From an uncultured Sphingomonadaceae bacterium (GTDB lineage: Bacteria; Pseudomonadota; Alphaproteobacteria; Sphingomonadales; Sphingomonadaceae): a stretch of DNA of 64,000 nt. Shown one piece after another: positions 19,011 to 30,500 of the stretch (the stretch's first letter is position 1; every line of letters begins with the position of its first letter). The notes under the pieces were generated by a model. That model was not told where the DNA came from and made no database searches. It saw nothing but the letters and a program-made list of their open reading frames with translations. Both the position numbers and the translations under genes were made by a program. The DNA is taken from the NCBI GenBank assembly GCA_947503245.1, contig CANNCV010000001.1, forward strand, positions 1,487,501 to 1,551,500, in the 5' to 3' direction.

Positions 19011-19037
19011 GGCCGGAGTATCGCTCCGGCCTTTTTT
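19011..19037 (+). terminator. Rho-independent terminator after the cytochrome c gene
   Basis: GGCCGGAG TATCG CTCCGGCC followed by TTTTTT; a strong GC stem with a T run, 30 bases after the stop and before the convergent hemA end. Confidence 0.9.
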
Positions 19038-19106
19038 ATTTGTTTATCAAAACCTTGGGTTAGTAGATTAGCAGTGCATTTGGCTGCTAGATTCTGCTGG
19101 CCCCGC

Positions 19107-20327
19107 TCAGGCAGCGATATCGCGCCGTGCCAATTCACATTGTGACCAGATTTCGCTCAACGCATTGATCAATCGATCAACCTCACCATCATCATGCACA
19201 GGCGATGGCGTTAAGCGAAGACGCTCTGTACCACGTGGCACTGTGGGATAGTTAATCGGCTGGACATAGATGCCGTGATTATCCATCAGCCAGTCACTGA
19301 TAAATTTGCACTTATGCGCATCACCAACCATGACCGGAATGATATGGCTTGGGTTCGGCAAATGTGGGATACCAATATTATCCAGCGCCTTGCGTACTGT
19401 CTCCACACGCTCTTTTTGCAAGTCGCGTTCTTCATTGCTTTCTTTAAGATGCTGAATGCTGGCACATGCACCAGCCGCAACGGCCGGGGGCAGGGCGGTG
19501 GTGAAAATAAACCCGCTGGCAAAGGTGCGGACATAATCGCAAAGGTCGCGCGATGCAGCGATATAGCCACCCATTACGCCAAAGGCTTTACCCAATGTAC
19601 CTTCGATAACCGTAATCCGGTCCATAAGGCCTTCGCGCTCAGCGATGCCGCCACCACGCGGGCCATAAAGGCCAACCGCATGCACTTCATCAATATAACT
19701 CATGGCATTATGCGCTTCACAGACATCCAATATCTCTGCAATCGGCGCAATGTCGCCATCCATGGAATAAACACTCTCAAAGGCCACCAGCTTGGGTCGA
19801 TCAGGATCAAGTGAGGCCAGCTTACGGTCTAAGTCTTCCGGATTGTTATGCTCGAAAATCATCCGGTCGGCTTTGCTGTGACGAATGCCTTCGATCATGG
19901 AGGCATGGTTCAATGCGTCAGACAGTACCATGCAATTGGGAATGCGCGCAGCCAAAGTGCCTAAAGCGGCCCAGTTGGAAACATAGCCTGATGTAAAGAG
20001 CAGTGCGTCCTCTTTATTGTGCAAATCGGCAAGTTCTTTTTCTAACAGAACATGGTGGTGGTTGGTGCCGGAGATGTTGCGCGTTCCGCCAGCACCGGCG
20101 CCGCATTCGTCTATAACGCGGTGCATGGCTTCTGTGACTTTATGGTGTTGCCCCATGCCCAGATAGTCATTGGAGCACCAGACTGTGACTTCAGTAGTGC
20201 CATCTTCTACATAACGTTTGGCATGGGGGTATGACCCGGCCTTACGCTCAATTTCCGTGAAAACCCGGTAACGGCCTTCATTGCGAACCGCTTCGAGTTC
20301 ATCCGAAAAAAACGCTTCATAGTTCAT
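19107..20327 (-). CDS. hemA: 5-aminolevulinate synthase
   Basis: 406 residues, full length for alphaproteobacterial ALAS. The enzyme condenses glycine with succinyl-CoA to make 5-aminolevulinate, the first tetrapyrrole precursor (Shemin route), using pyridoxal phosphate. Visible: the N-terminal [36 protein letters not shown] (76-92), SVYSMDGD (185-192), [12 protein letters not shown] (211-222) and the PLP lysine in EGTLGKAFG (Lys247). It is the last gene of the bchF-to-hemA superoperon, 15 bases after puhE, so precursor supply is tied to bacteriochlorophyll synthesis. Confidence 0.96.
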   Translation of the reverse strand: MNYEAFFSDELEAVRNEGRYRVFTEIERKAGSYPHAKRYVEDGTTEVTVWCSNDYLGMGQHHKVTEAMHRVIDECGAGAGGTRNISGTNHHHVLLEKELADLHNKEDALLFTSGYVSNWAALGTLAARIPNCMVLSDALNHASMIEGIRHSKADRMIFEHNNPEDLDRKLASLDPDRPKLVAFESVYSMDGDIAPIAEILDVCEAHNAMSYIDEVHAVGLYGPRGGGIAEREGLMDRITVIEGTLGKAFGVMGGYIAASRDLCDYVRTFASGFIFTTALPPAVAAGACASIQHLKESNEERDLQKERVETVRKALDNIGIPHLPNPSHIIPVMVGDAHKCKFISDWLMDNHGIYVQPINYPTVPRGTERLRLTPSPVHDDGEVDRLINALSEIWSQCELARRDIAA

Positions 20328-20342
20328 GGTAACTCCCCTAGC

Positions 20343-21140
20343 TCAAATCTTCTTACTATTGTCACGGATTGTCAATGATCTCTGCGTTAAGGCCCATTGC
20401 CATAAAGCGGAATCACGCATGGGTAATCCGAGAAAAATATGTTCAAGCGCCGCAAGCAAGCTCAAACAGCTTAGCAACGCGTATAATGTGGTTTGGTATA
20501 TTCCATCTGTGATGAATGCCATTGTGCCGAAATAAAGTCCGAGGGCAAAAATGGCGGCGGTGCTGATGATCAGCATCGGGTGCAATTTTTGCGGCCCGAA
20601 ATAGCTTTTCAAATAGTTGAGATGGCGTGGCAGCAACTCGTCACTAAAATGCGGCACACCTTTGAAAATATTCAGCTTTGATGATAGGCGGAACACGAAC
20701 AACAATCCAAAGGTGTAAGCGCCCGTGGCATTGTCAGTTACTGAACCGACCAGCAGCAAAAGCAGTAAGGTCATGGCCAAGGCTATCTCATGATGGATGA
20801 GTGTCATGCTGGCTAATGAGAAACGCTTCCAACCCTGTGCGTTTTCAGGGCATTCTTCGCGCATCGGGCCTGCAACTGCGCCGGTTAGAAAGCTGATTTC
20901 ATGCCAGCTCCAGATCAATAATCCGCCCAGAAAAGAAGCGTAAATCGCCCATGAGGCCGTTTGATTGACGGTCAGCGCTATTAATGACAGGCCGCCACTG
21001 GCACACAGTCCTGCGATAATCAACGCCCGCACTTGCGACTGACGCAGACGATGATGGATCATAGCCACCAGCCCGGTGCTGATGAACCACAATGCAATGA
21101 CCGCAATGAAGGGCAGTATCAGAGTGGCGAAACTCACCAT
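20343..21140 (-). CDS. puhE: Photosynthetic complex assembly protein PuhE
   Basis: 265 residues with about six to seven hydrophobic segments and the family landmarks SWHEISFLTGAVAGP, LIHHEIALA, FRLSSKLNIFKGVPHFSDEL and LPRHLNYLKSYFG. PuhE is an inner-membrane protein of the puh operon that influences reaction-centre assembly or bacteriochlorophyll level. The start overlaps the end of acsF by seven bases, so the two are translationally coupled. The gene order acsF-puhE-hemA is the usual one in phototrophic Sphingomonadales. Confidence 0.92.
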   Translation of the reverse strand: MVSFATLILPFIAVIALWFISTGLVAMIHHRLRQSQVRALIIAGLCASGGLSLIALTVNQTASWAIYASFLGGLLIWSWHEISFLTGAVAGPMREECPENAQGWKRFSLASMTLIHHEIALAMTLLLLLLVGSVTDNATGAYTFGLLFVFRLSSKLNIFKGVPHFSDELLPRHLNYLKSYFGPQKLHPMLIISTAAIFALGLYFGTMAFITDGIYQTTLYALLSCLSLLAALEHIFLGLPMRDSALWQWALTQRSLTIRDNSKKI

Positions 21141-22240
21141 GCAGGCTGGAGCCTTATACGTTCTGGCAAGGCATTGGCCTTTGGCTTCATAAAATACATG
21201 CTGGCAAAATAATATCCGGCTTTGGCCATGTTCTTGACTTGGCCCAATTTGCCAGAAATGCCGCCGCGCATTTTTGCGTTTTCAATAGCGACAGAAGCGA
21301 GACGCAGATTTTCCATTGCTTTGCGGAAGCGCTGGTCATCCGTATCAATTTCTACTGGGAAGACCTGACGGCTGATCTGATTGCAAATGGCAAAAACATC
21401 ATAGCCATATTGCGCAGGATCAACGCCCAATGCTTCATGAAAGACAGGGCGATTATGATCGCGTACATACATTGTGGCATATACTGACAAGAGGAAGAAG
21501 CGGATCCACAGCTTGTTCGCGCCTTTAAGCAATTTGGGGTCTGCCCGGAGCATCATGGCAAAGGCTTCACCATGGCGAAATTCATCATTGCACCAGTCTT
21601 CAAACCAATCAAAAATCGGATGGAATTTCTTATCAGGATTTTTGTCCAAATGGCGGAAAATGGTAATATACCGCGCATAGCCGATTTTCTCTGACAGATA
21701 GACCGCATAGAAAATGAACTTTGGTTTGAAATAGGTGTATTTTTTCGACTTGGTCAAAAAGCTGAGATCAACACCGATACCGGCACCCTTTAATGTCTCA
21801 TTGATAAACCCGGCATGGCGGCTTTCATCGCGCGCCAACAGTTTGAAGATACGTTTCATGTCAGGGTTTTTTGTGCGCTTCGCAATTTCCGCGTAAAGGA
21901 TGCAGCCAGAAAATTCAGAGGTGAGCGAGCTTGCCAGAAAATCGATAAACTCTTTTTGCAGTTCTGGCTCCAGATTTTCAATTACGCCATCAAATGCATC
22001 GGTCTTACGGAAGTGACGTTTGTTAGTATCGTCTTCCATTTCCTCCATCAATGCCTCCCATTCGTCACGAACGGGGGAGATATCGATCTTATCCATCGCG
22101 TCGAAATCAGTGGTGTAGAAGCGTGGCGACAGGACGGTATCCTGTGTCGCAATGGCCATGGTATCAGGAGCACCTGACAATGGCGCTTTGGCGCTTGCAT
22201 TATGTGCGCCGTCGTGGCCAACTTTGCTATGCGCGTTCAT
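21134..22240 (-). CDS. acsF: Mg-protoporphyrin IX monomethyl ester oxidative cyclase (aerobic)
   Basis: 368 residues. AcsF is the oxygen-dependent di-iron enzyme that forms the fifth ring (divinyl protochlorophyllide) of bacteriochlorophyll. Ferritin-like di-iron ligands are visible: Glu118 in LYAEI, DESRH at 138-142 (Glu139, His142), and DEFRHGE at 219-225 (Glu220, His223). The N-terminal TVLSPRFYTTDFDAMD is characteristic. No bchE is present in the window, so this step appears to need oxygen here, fitting an aerobic phototroph. It lies between the small conserved orf and puhE, with overlapping ends. Confidence 0.96.
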   Translation of the reverse strand: MNAHSKVGHDGAHNASAKAPLSGAPDTMAIATQDTVLSPRFYTTDFDAMDKIDISPVRDEWEALMEEMEDDTNKRHFRKTDAFDGVIENLEPELQKEFIDFLASSLTSEFSGCILYAEIAKRTKNPDMKRIFKLLARDESRHAGFINETLKGAGIGVDLSFLTKSKKYTYFKPKFIFYAVYLSEKIGYARYITIFRHLDKNPDKKFHPIFDWFEDWCNDEFRHGEAFAMMLRADPKLLKGANKLWIRFFLLSVYATMYVRDHNRPVFHEALGVDPAQYGYDVFAICNQISRQVFPVEIDTDDQRFRKAMENLRLASVAIENAKMRGGISGKLGQVKNMAKAGYYFASMYFMKPKANALPERIRLQPAW

Positions 22241-22536
22241 TACAACCTCCCTGCGGTGAAACTGACTTCGTATAATTCCGCCATCTCAAAATAACCGGCA
22301 ACCTTGGTATAGGCCCGGCGTAAGGGGCTGGCGCGGCTTATGGTGACGGTACGATCTTCGACTATTTTTTCACCAAATGTCATTTGGATTGGTTTGCCAT
22401 GAACGCGAACCTTGTCGCCTGGAAAGATCGGCAGATTGCCTTCCAGCTCAACATGCGCGTGAAAATGATCGGGGCTTTGCTCGATCTCTATGCGACAATT
22501 GGTGTCAAAATGTTCGCTGAACATAAGGGATTCCAT
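22240..22536 (-). CDS. Small conserved protein between puhC and acsF
   Basis: 98 residues from the ATG at 22536; a GTG at 22542 would overlap the puhC stop as GTGA and is also possible. It has no membrane segment. The sequence reads as a mostly beta protein (RIEIEQSPDHFHAHVELEG, PGDKVRVHG, IQMTFGEKIVEDRTVTISRA) ending in a helix rich in aromatic residues (AYTKVAGYFEMAELYEVSF). The position between puhC and acsF, and its coupling to both, imply a role in reaction-centre or cyclase biogenesis (inference). No function is known to me. Confidence 0.8.
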   Translation of the reverse strand: MESLMFSEHFDTNCRIEIEQSPDHFHAHVELEGNLPIFPGDKVRVHGKPIQMTFGEKIVEDRTVTISRASPLRRAYTKVAGYFEMAELYEVSFTAGRL

Positions 22537-22538
22537 TA

Positions 22539-23036
22539 TCACTTTTCCCCCAAAATACGTTCGAAGCTGGCCGTTTGATTATCACCAAAACCAATAAGCT
22601 CACGGCTGCGGCCCGTTATGGGGTCTCGCAATGATAGAGCGCCATTTTCCCACCGGGTGAGAATGAATGGCTGATCAGCAGTGCCGCCTGCGGCCAGACG
22701 TTGTTTGGCCATGCCGCGGACAATGGCCCGCAAAAAGCCGCTTTCACCATAAGGGACAGTTATCACTTCATTCTGTGTCTGCGCATCGGTGATTAGCACG
22801 CTGCCATCTTGCGTATCAGCAAAGAGCAATTGGCGTTCGACGGCGGGCGCGATATTTCCCGCACTGCGTGAAAGTTCAGGATTACCTGATGGCGCAATCC
22901 AACCAAGGCGAACGGCACCCGCCATCATCACAATAACGGCAAGCATGATCCCGATAGCGATCAATACTTCTCGCGGAACCTGAAGGTCATCATGATTATG
23001 GCCCAGATGATGCGCGCCTTGATGCGGATGGGTCAT
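22539..23036 (-). CDS. puhC: Photosynthetic complex assembly protein PuhC
   Basis: 165 residues: a short N-terminal cytoplasmic stretch rich in His (HPHQGAHHLGHNHDD), one membrane segment (about 27-47, IAIGIMLAVIVMMAGAV) and a soluble domain with RQLLFADTQDGSVLITDAQT, VPYGESGFLRAIVRGMAKQR and FILTRWENGALSLRDPITGR. PuhC helps the RC-LH1 complex to assemble. Its start overlaps puhB by ATGA. Confidence 0.93.
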   Translation of the reverse strand: MTHPHQGAHHLGHNHDDLQVPREVLIAIGIMLAVIVMMAGAVRLGWIAPSGNPELSRSAGNIAPAVERQLLFADTQDGSVLITDAQTQNEVITVPYGESGFLRAIVRGMAKQRLAAGGTADQPFILTRWENGALSLRDPITGRSRELIGFGDNQTASFERILGEK

Positions 23037-23665
23037 GCTGGCAGAGCCCCCTGACCAGAGACAGGGCGGACATTAGCGCCCGATGATGCATGGTGTGCAG
23101 CAGCCGGCGCAACATCCTGCAATTTGCTGGTGGCGTGGAACATCAATTGCGCAACATTTTTCGGCTCGACAATAGCTCTTAGCATTGGCCGCGGAGAGAT
23201 GAGACGCAAAGACCGCGCATGAGGCCATAACATAGCATAGCCCATTTTGGGTTTGCCTTTCAGTGTCAGCATGATGTTGCCATGGTCACCGGACAGCATT
23301 TTCAGATCCGCAGTGTCGATCTGGCTCAACGGAATATTGACATATTTGTCCAGCGCAACGCCGATGCGCAGCACCAAACGTTGATTGGTGAGCGTATAAA
23401 CGCTGGTCTTTTCAACGCCAATTGCAAAGGCTGAAAACAGGGCCAAAGCAACAAAACCGGAGATGATCACGATCAAAGCCGTTACTGGGCCACTCTCAAT
23501 CATGCCATATACGGTCATGACTGCAATATAGATGCCCAACAGGCGTACATGTAGAGCAGAGCGTATCAGTGTTTTCCAGTCTGGTGCACCTTGCCAGAGG
23601 ACGGTTTCGCCCTCTAACAGGTCGCCATTCAGGCCGCGTATCGGTTCATATTGAAAGTCGCTCAT
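23033..23665 (-). CDS. puhB: Photosynthetic complex assembly protein PuhB
   Basis: 210 residues with the opening EPIRGLNGDLLEGETVLWQG, two adjacent membrane segments (about 36-90), and a bacterial PH-like domain (VYTLTNQRLVLRIGVAL, NIPLSQIDTADLKM). PuhB is a membrane factor needed for efficient reaction-centre assembly. A tail of about 30 residues is Ala/Pro rich. It overlaps puhA and puhC by four bases each. Confidence 0.94.
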   Translation of the reverse strand: MSDFQYEPIRGLNGDLLEGETVLWQGAPDWKTLIRSALHVRLLGIYIAVMTVYGMIESGPVTALIVIISGFVALALFSAFAIGVEKTSVYTLTNQRLVLRIGVALDKYVNIPLSQIDTADLKMLSGDHGNIMLTLKGKPKMGYAMLWPHARSLRLISPRPMLRAIVEPKNVAQLMFHATSKLQDVAPAAAHHASSGANVRPVSGQGALPA

Positions 23666-24429
23666 AAGAACGGCTCCTGACGCGCGCGGTTTGCATAAAG
23701 ATAACCGCCACCAAAATAGGCCATGGCGCGTTCCTCTTCATAGCGGGTAATGATACCGGCTTTCTCTGGAACTGGCGCATTGGCAAATTCATCTGCATTC
23801 AGTGCATCAATGATAATGGTACCTTTTTTGGCACGCACAACGCACATGGGCATGGGTACCAGCACTTTTTTTGCTCCAGTATCTACTTCCAGATAGCGGA
23901 TGACATGCTCAGCCTGGTCAACCCAGATGTCTGTTATCGGCCCGGCCTCTTTGCCATCTGCGCCAATAGCCATCAGACCGCGCGGATCAGGGTCTTTTTC
24001 GACAACATGCATATGGCTGTCACCAATCGGCACGATACGCGGTTTGCCGTCAAAGGTAAGGTCGGGAGTGCGTGAACGCTCAGCAAATGCTGCAGGGCCC
24101 AAGCCATCTTCCAGTGGATTACCGGTCGGATAATAGGGCGCACCCATGGAACGGAATGTACGCTTGCCCGCAACGTCTACAGGCTGACGCGCTTCATTTT
24201 CCGGAGTGGCTGTGCCTTGACCATGTGGCAAATGAAAGGTTTTGGGCGATGCGATCAGCAATGGACCACCTTGCGAGTCTACACGGCCAGTCGCTTCATT
24301 CTCCATTGGGAAACCTTCCCGTCGGCCTTCACGTTGCAGGTAGAAAACCAGTGCGATAAAAAAGCCGATAAACAGTATAAATATCAGTTCTGTTAGGCCA
24401 AATGTGCCTGCTAGTTGAATATCATTCAT
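23662..24429 (-). CDS. puhA: Reaction centre H subunit
   Basis: 255 residues. One N-terminal membrane helix (about 12-30, LTELIFILFIGFFIALVFYL) is followed by the cytoplasmic beta-barrel domain: REGRREGFPMENE, GPAAFAERSRTPDLT, PRGLMAIGADGKEAGPITDIWVD and VLVPMPMC. The H subunit caps the L/M core on the cytoplasmic side and helps proton delivery to QB. It is encoded apart from pufLM, within the bch-puh superoperon, as in other purple bacteria. Confidence 0.96.
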   Translation of the reverse strand: MNDIQLAGTFGLTELIFILFIGFFIALVFYLQREGRREGFPMENEATGRVDSQGGPLLIASPKTFHLPHGQGTATPENEARQPVDVAGKRTFRSMGAPYYPTGNPLEDGLGPAAFAERSRTPDLTFDGKPRIVPIGDSHMHVVEKDPDPRGLMAIGADGKEAGPITDIWVDQAEHVIRYLEVDTGAKKVLVPMPMCVVRAKKGTIIIDALNADEFANAPVPEKAGIITRYEEERAMAYFGGGYLYANRARQEPFL

Positions 24430-24474
24430 AACCTATCTCCATTCACTTCCTGCCGCGATTTTCATTACGCATAT

Positions 24475-25899
24475 TCATGTCGGGAACTCTCTTAGACCGA
24501 AGCTCTCCGCCTCTTCATTGCGGTGCTGAGCACCCAGCCCGATAACGGGACCAAGGATGATGAGCGTTACAATTAGTAAAATTATTTCAATGGTATAGAC
24601 GGTGCCATAGCCGGTCGCGCGATAGGCCAAAGTTGCGCCCATAGCGTCAACCAGTGCCAATGCGCTAACCCCGTCACGGATTAACCCGCCCAATGCGATA
24701 CCCAGTCCGGCGCAGCTTGCCTGAACAGCGCCCCATGCACCTAATGCAAGGCCTGAATTGCCATCGCGTGACAAGTCCATTGCCGCAATCATTGTGCCGA
24801 TTGAGAAAAGGCCAGTGCCAAAGCCGATAGCGGTAGCTCCAGCAAATAATAGCGGGATGGAACCTGTAGGCGCCGCAAATAATGTCATCATAAAGGCCAG
24901 TGATCCGGCCGCTGTACCATAGCCAGCGAGCCGCAGCGGATCGGACCCAGTGGACATGCGGCGCGCACAATAGGCAAAAGCGATTAGTGCGCCCAATGCC
25001 CATGCGCCGGTCAATGCGGTGGAGCCGCCAACCGACATGCCCAGAACTTCACCGCCATATGGCTCTAGCAAGGCATCCTGCATGGCAAAGGCCATTGCGC
25101 CAAAACCAACAGCCCATAACAATCTTTTGGTGCCGCGCCCTTGTGTGAAGCTGCGCCAGATTTGGGAGAAACTTTGCTCGGCCTGTTCAGCTTTGATACG
25201 GGCTGACTTTCTGCCTTCCTGCTTCCATAAAGCGATGACGTTCAAGATCAAACTAAGCACTGCTGCGCCTTGAATAACCTGTGCCAATCGCGTGGAAGAA
25301 AAGTCCATGAGCAAATTGCCCATGACGAACGACGCCAGCATCATACCGACCAGCAGCATGACATAGAGCAGGGCAACAACACGTGGCCGTTTATCTTTAG
25401 GGGCTATATCAGTGGCGAGCGCCAACCCCGCAGTTTGCGTTACATGCATACCAGTGCCGACCAGCAGAAATGCTCCGCAAGATGCAACCAGACCGAGAGT
25501 GAAGACATCGGCGCGACTAAGCAGGATGAGTGCGAAGGGCATGATGGCCAGCCCACTAAATTGCATCATGGTGCCGAACCAAATATAGGGTACACGCCGC
25601 CAACCCAGAACGGATTTGTGCGTATCGCTGCGATGGCCAATCAGTGCGCGGAAGGGCGCTATGAGCAGTGGAATGGCAATCATCAGTGCAACAATCCATG
25701 TCGGCGTGCCAAGCTCTACAATCATCACGCGGTTAAGTGTGCCATTGAGCAATACCGCAGCCATACCGACAGTGATTTGAAACAGAGAAAGTCGCAGGAT
25801 ACGCGACAGGGGCATGTCAATGCTACCGGCATCGGCAAAGGGCAGGAAACTATACCCGATATTTTGCCAAAAAGGCACCGAAGGCCGGTTCTTGCTCAT
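24475..25899 (-). CDS. lhaA: LH1 assembly protein, BCD-family MFS membrane protein
   Basis: 474 residues with about twelve membrane segments. The landmarks of the LhaA/PucC group are visible: LNGTLNRVMIVELGTPTWIVALM, RALIGHRSDTHKSVLGWRRVPYIWFGTMMQ, FAMQDALLEPYGGEVLGMSVG and GAWGAVQASCAGLG. LhaA is thought to deliver or shepherd bacteriochlorophyll during LH1 assembly. It lies between bchM (4-base overlap) and puhA. A paralogue is found at 38244. Confidence 0.93.
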   Translation of the reverse strand: MSKNRPSVPFWQNIGYSFLPFADAGSIDMPLSRILRLSLFQITVGMAAVLLNGTLNRVMIVELGTPTWIVALMIAIPLLIAPFRALIGHRSDTHKSVLGWRRVPYIWFGTMMQFSGLAIMPFALILLSRADVFTLGLVASCGAFLLVGTGMHVTQTAGLALATDIAPKDKRPRVVALLYVMLLVGMMLASFVMGNLLMDFSSTRLAQVIQGAAVLSLILNVIALWKQEGRKSARIKAEQAEQSFSQIWRSFTQGRGTKRLLWAVGFGAMAFAMQDALLEPYGGEVLGMSVGGSTALTGAWALGALIAFAYCARRMSTGSDPLRLAGYGTAAGSLAFMMTLFAAPTGSIPLLFAGATAIGFGTGLFSIGTMIAAMDLSRDGNSGLALGAWGAVQASCAGLGIALGGLIRDGVSALALVDAMGATLAYRATGYGTVYTIEIILLIVTLIILGPVIGLGAQHRNEEAESFGLREFPT

Positions 25900-26609
25900 G
25901 CTCGGCTGATGCCCATTGCTTGTGATTTATAAAAACCGCTGGAAACCCGCTCGGTAAAATCGATTGTCCAGCCCGGCATAGTGGAGGTGATAGCGCGCGA
26001 CAGCACTTTCTCACTCACAGGCTTGATGGCGGGCGAGCGATCGCTGCGCGGGAACATCTTGCCGGCAATATGCATTGTGCGCAGCAAAGGCGTGCCCGGC
26101 GCGAAGGTAAAAACAATATGTTTGGTGCGTGATGACCATGCGCGCAGCACGGACATAATATCGTCAACGCCATAATGGATCAGCGAGTCCATCGCTACGA
26201 CATGATCAAAATTGCCCAGATTGTGGCTGCGCATATCGCCCACATGCCATGCGATGTTCAGTGCGTCGGCATTTGCTTCAGCCTTTGCGCGTTGTTCAGC
26301 AACATCGACTAGGCCTTGAGCAACATCAATGGCCAGAACCTCTGCGCCGCGCTCTGCTGCAATGATAGATAAAGCTCCAGTGCCGCATCCCGCATCCAGC
26401 AATCGTTGTCCATGCATATCCTGGGGCAAAGCGTCGAGCAAGCGCGCGCGCATGGCATCACGGCCGGCGCGCACGGTTGCGCGGATACCGCTAACCGGTA
26501 CGTCAGAGGTCAAATCTTCCCAGGCTTTGCGTGCTGTTTTGTCGAAATAGGTTTCGAGCGCAGCGCGATTATCCTGATAGGAAGTAGAGGAGAGGCCTTG
26601 TTCAATCAT
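25896..26609 (-). CDS. bchM: Mg-protoporphyrin IX O-methyltransferase
   Basis: 237 residues. BchM methylates the C13 propionate of Mg-protoporphyrin IX with S-adenosylmethionine. Visible: N-terminal YFDKTARKAWEDLTSD, SAM-binding motif I LLDAGCGTGALSIIAAERGA (about 69-88), VLAIDVA, HVVAMDSLIHYG, and a C-terminal TERVSSGFYKSQAMGISR. It is 12 bases from bchL and overlaps lhaA by four bases. Confidence 0.95.
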   Translation of the reverse strand: MIEQGLSSTSYQDNRAALETYFDKTARKAWEDLTSDVPVSGIRATVRAGRDAMRARLLDALPQDMHGQRLLDAGCGTGALSIIAAERGAEVLAIDVAQGLVDVAEQRAKAEANADALNIAWHVGDMRSHNLGNFDHVVAMDSLIHYGVDDIMSVLRAWSSRTKHIVFTFAPGTPLLRTMHIAGKMFPRSDRSPAIKPVSEKVLSRAITSTMPGWTIDFTERVSSGFYKSQAMGISRA

Positions 26610-26621
26610 GCGATATGTCCG

Positions 26622-27515
<894 letters not shown>

Positions 27516-27524
27516 TCATGCTCC

Positions 27525-30500
27525 TCATTCTGCAGGCACCAGGCCTTCCAGCCGGTCCTCCAGATCGTCGCTTGCCGCTTTCAGGGCGGCGAGTGTTTCT
27601 GCATCAGGGTGCCAAAGATCGCGTTCACATGCTTCAAGCAAGCGGTCGGCAACGCGGGCGGATGATTTTGGATTAAGTTCAGCCAAACGTGTGCGCATTG
27701 CATCGTCCAGCACGAAGGTTTCACTGATCTTCTGATAGACCCATGGAGAGACTGTCTTTGTGGTGGCGGACCAACCCATTGTGTTGGTGACATGTGCTTC
27801 AATATTGCGCACACCTTCAAACCCGTGCTTCAACATGCCCTCATACCATTTGGGGTTCAGCATGCGGGTGCGTGTTTCCAAGTCAATTTGTTCACCAAGG
27901 GTCCGCACTTTTGCTTCGCCCTGTGTGGCATCGACAACATAGACAGGTGTTGCTTTACCGCGTGCCTTTTCGACGGCCTTGGTAATGCCGCCTAGGCCAT
28001 CGACATAATGGTCAATATCAGTGACGCCTAGCTCCACAGATTCCAGATTTTGATATGTTAGTTCCACATCTGCCAGCTCGCTTTCCAGCAACGCGCGATG
28101 TTGAACGGGGCTGCCATGGCGACCATAGGCATAGCCTTTTTTCGCCTCGAACATATTGGCCAACTCTTCTGGATCATCCCATGTGCCGCCATCAATCATC
28201 TGATTAACATTGGCACCATAAGCGCCTTCGGCATTGGAGAATACACGCAGTGACGCTGTCTCCATATCACATTCATGCTTGTGCATATGTGCCAAGCTAT
28301 GTTTGCGGACAAAGTTCTGCTCCAAAGGCTCGTCCACCGTACTGGCAAGCCAGCTTGCTTCGGCAATCATCCGCGTTTGAAGGGGGAGCAGATCGCGGAA
28401 AATTCCAGATAATGTGACAACAACATCGATCCGGGGACGGCCTAACTCTTGCAGGGGAATAAGTTCGGCGCCAGCCAAACGGCCATAATCATCAAATCGC
28501 GGTCTTGCACCAATCAGCGCTAAGGCCTGTGCGATCTGGCTACCCTCGCTTTTCAAATTGTCGGTACCCCACAACACCATCGCAATGCTCTCGGGCAAGT
28601 TGCCGCCATCAGCTTGATGCCGGGCAACCAGCTGCTCCGCTTGCGTTACGCCTTGTGCGCAGGCAAATTTGCTGGGGATACGGAACGGGTCGAAACCGTG
28701 AATGTTGCGACCAGTGGGCAGGACATCAACATTGTTCAAAACATCGCCGCCCGGTGCAGGCTTAACATAGGCGCCGTCCAATGCCCGCATTAGTGAGCCC
28801 AGCTCGTCGCAGCTGTCCAGTTTTTCGCTAATCTCTTCGCGCTGAATATCGGGGCTGGCAGCAGCCATTGCATCAATCAGATCGCTGCGCTCTTGTGCGT
28901 CCAGCGCACCACCAAGGACGTGCAGGCCTTGCGGAATAAGCTCACGCTCCATTTCATAAAGCCGGCCTGGCAGGCTTTCCAAATCGCCAAACTCAACATC
29001 TAGCTCATTGCAATGGTCGCGGATCATCTCTTCCAGATCAGCGCGTTCTACATCGTCACTGCCGGTCGCGCGATAGCGCTCCAATAATGTTTTGAGATCG
29101 GCAAAACCTTTATACAGGCCAGCTTCTGCCAAAGGTGGTGTTAGGTAGCTGATCAATGTCGCGCCAGAACGACGCTTGGCGATAATGCCTTCAGACGGAT
29201 TGTTGGAGGCATAAAGATAATGGTTCGGTAAATCGCCAATCAGGCGTTCCGGCCAGCATTTGCCCGTCATGCCGGTTTGCTTTCCGGGCATGAACTCCAA
29301 CGCACCATGTGTGCCAAAATGCAGCACAGAATGGGCGGCGAAATCTTCGCGAATATAGCGATAAAAAGCAGAGAAAGCGTGTGTTGGAGTGAATGTACCC
29401 TCAAACAACAGACGCATTGGGTCACCTTCATAACCAAATGCTGGCTGCACGCCGACAAAAACATTGCCAAAATGCGCACCCAATATCTGGATATTGCGAC
29501 CATCACTTTGTTGACGCCCGGGCGCAGAACCCCATTGCGCCTCAATCTCAGCCAAATAGGGCTCACGGCGGACATGGTCATCCGCGCTAATCTGTGCGGC
29601 AACATTGGCATCTGCGCCATATTGCTCCGCATTGCCTTTCAGCAATATGTCGCGCAGCGCATCAACATTTTCCGGCACGTCGACATTATAACCTTCGGTC
29701 TTCAGGCGGGAGAGTGTTGCGTGAAGCGATTCAAAAACGGCCAGAAATGCTGCACTGCCCGTGGCACCGGCATTGGGCGGGAAGTTGAACAAAACCACAG
29801 CCAGTTTGCGCTGCGCTTTTTCCGCGCGGCGCATTTCTATAAGTTTGCGCACTTTACCTGCCAAAGCAGATGCACGTTCCGGGCAGCTTTGCATGGCCCG
29901 TACTTTGCTGTCTTCGGCAAAATGGCAATTGCGCTCACAGCCTGAACAGCCTTTGGGGTCACCATCAGAACGCCCGCCAAAGACGGTCGGGGCGATGGCA
30001 CCGTCCAATTCCGGAATAGCCAGCATAATCGTGGTTTCCAGCGGCAAAAGCCCCATTTGGCCTTTGCTCCAACTTTCCAGTGACTGAAACTCTATTGGGT
30101 GGGCGGCGATATAAGGCACGTCGAGAGTGCCCAGTGTCTCGACTGCGGCATCAACGTCATTATAGGCGGGGCCACCGACCAGTGAAAAACCAGTAAGATT
30201 TATAACAGCGTCAACCGAGCATTGACCGTCGGTCATGAAATATTTGTCAATCGCCGGACGGGAATCAAGGCCATTGGCAAAGGCGGGGATCACTCTGAGG
30301 CCTTGTGCTTCCAGCGTCTCTATCATGCCATCATAATGGCCGGTATCTTTGCCAAGCAGATAAGAGCGCAGCATCAATACACCGACAGTTCCGAACGGTT
30401 TTTTGGGCGAGGGCAGTGCGCTGGCATCTTCACCAATCTGCATGGGCAAATCCGGATGATAAACGCCCACTTCGGGATATTCGCGCGGCGGCGCTATTTC

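Noticed and set aside
23900-24359. Plus-strand frames over puhA
   Set aside because: Shadow frames of a clearly recognisable puhA.
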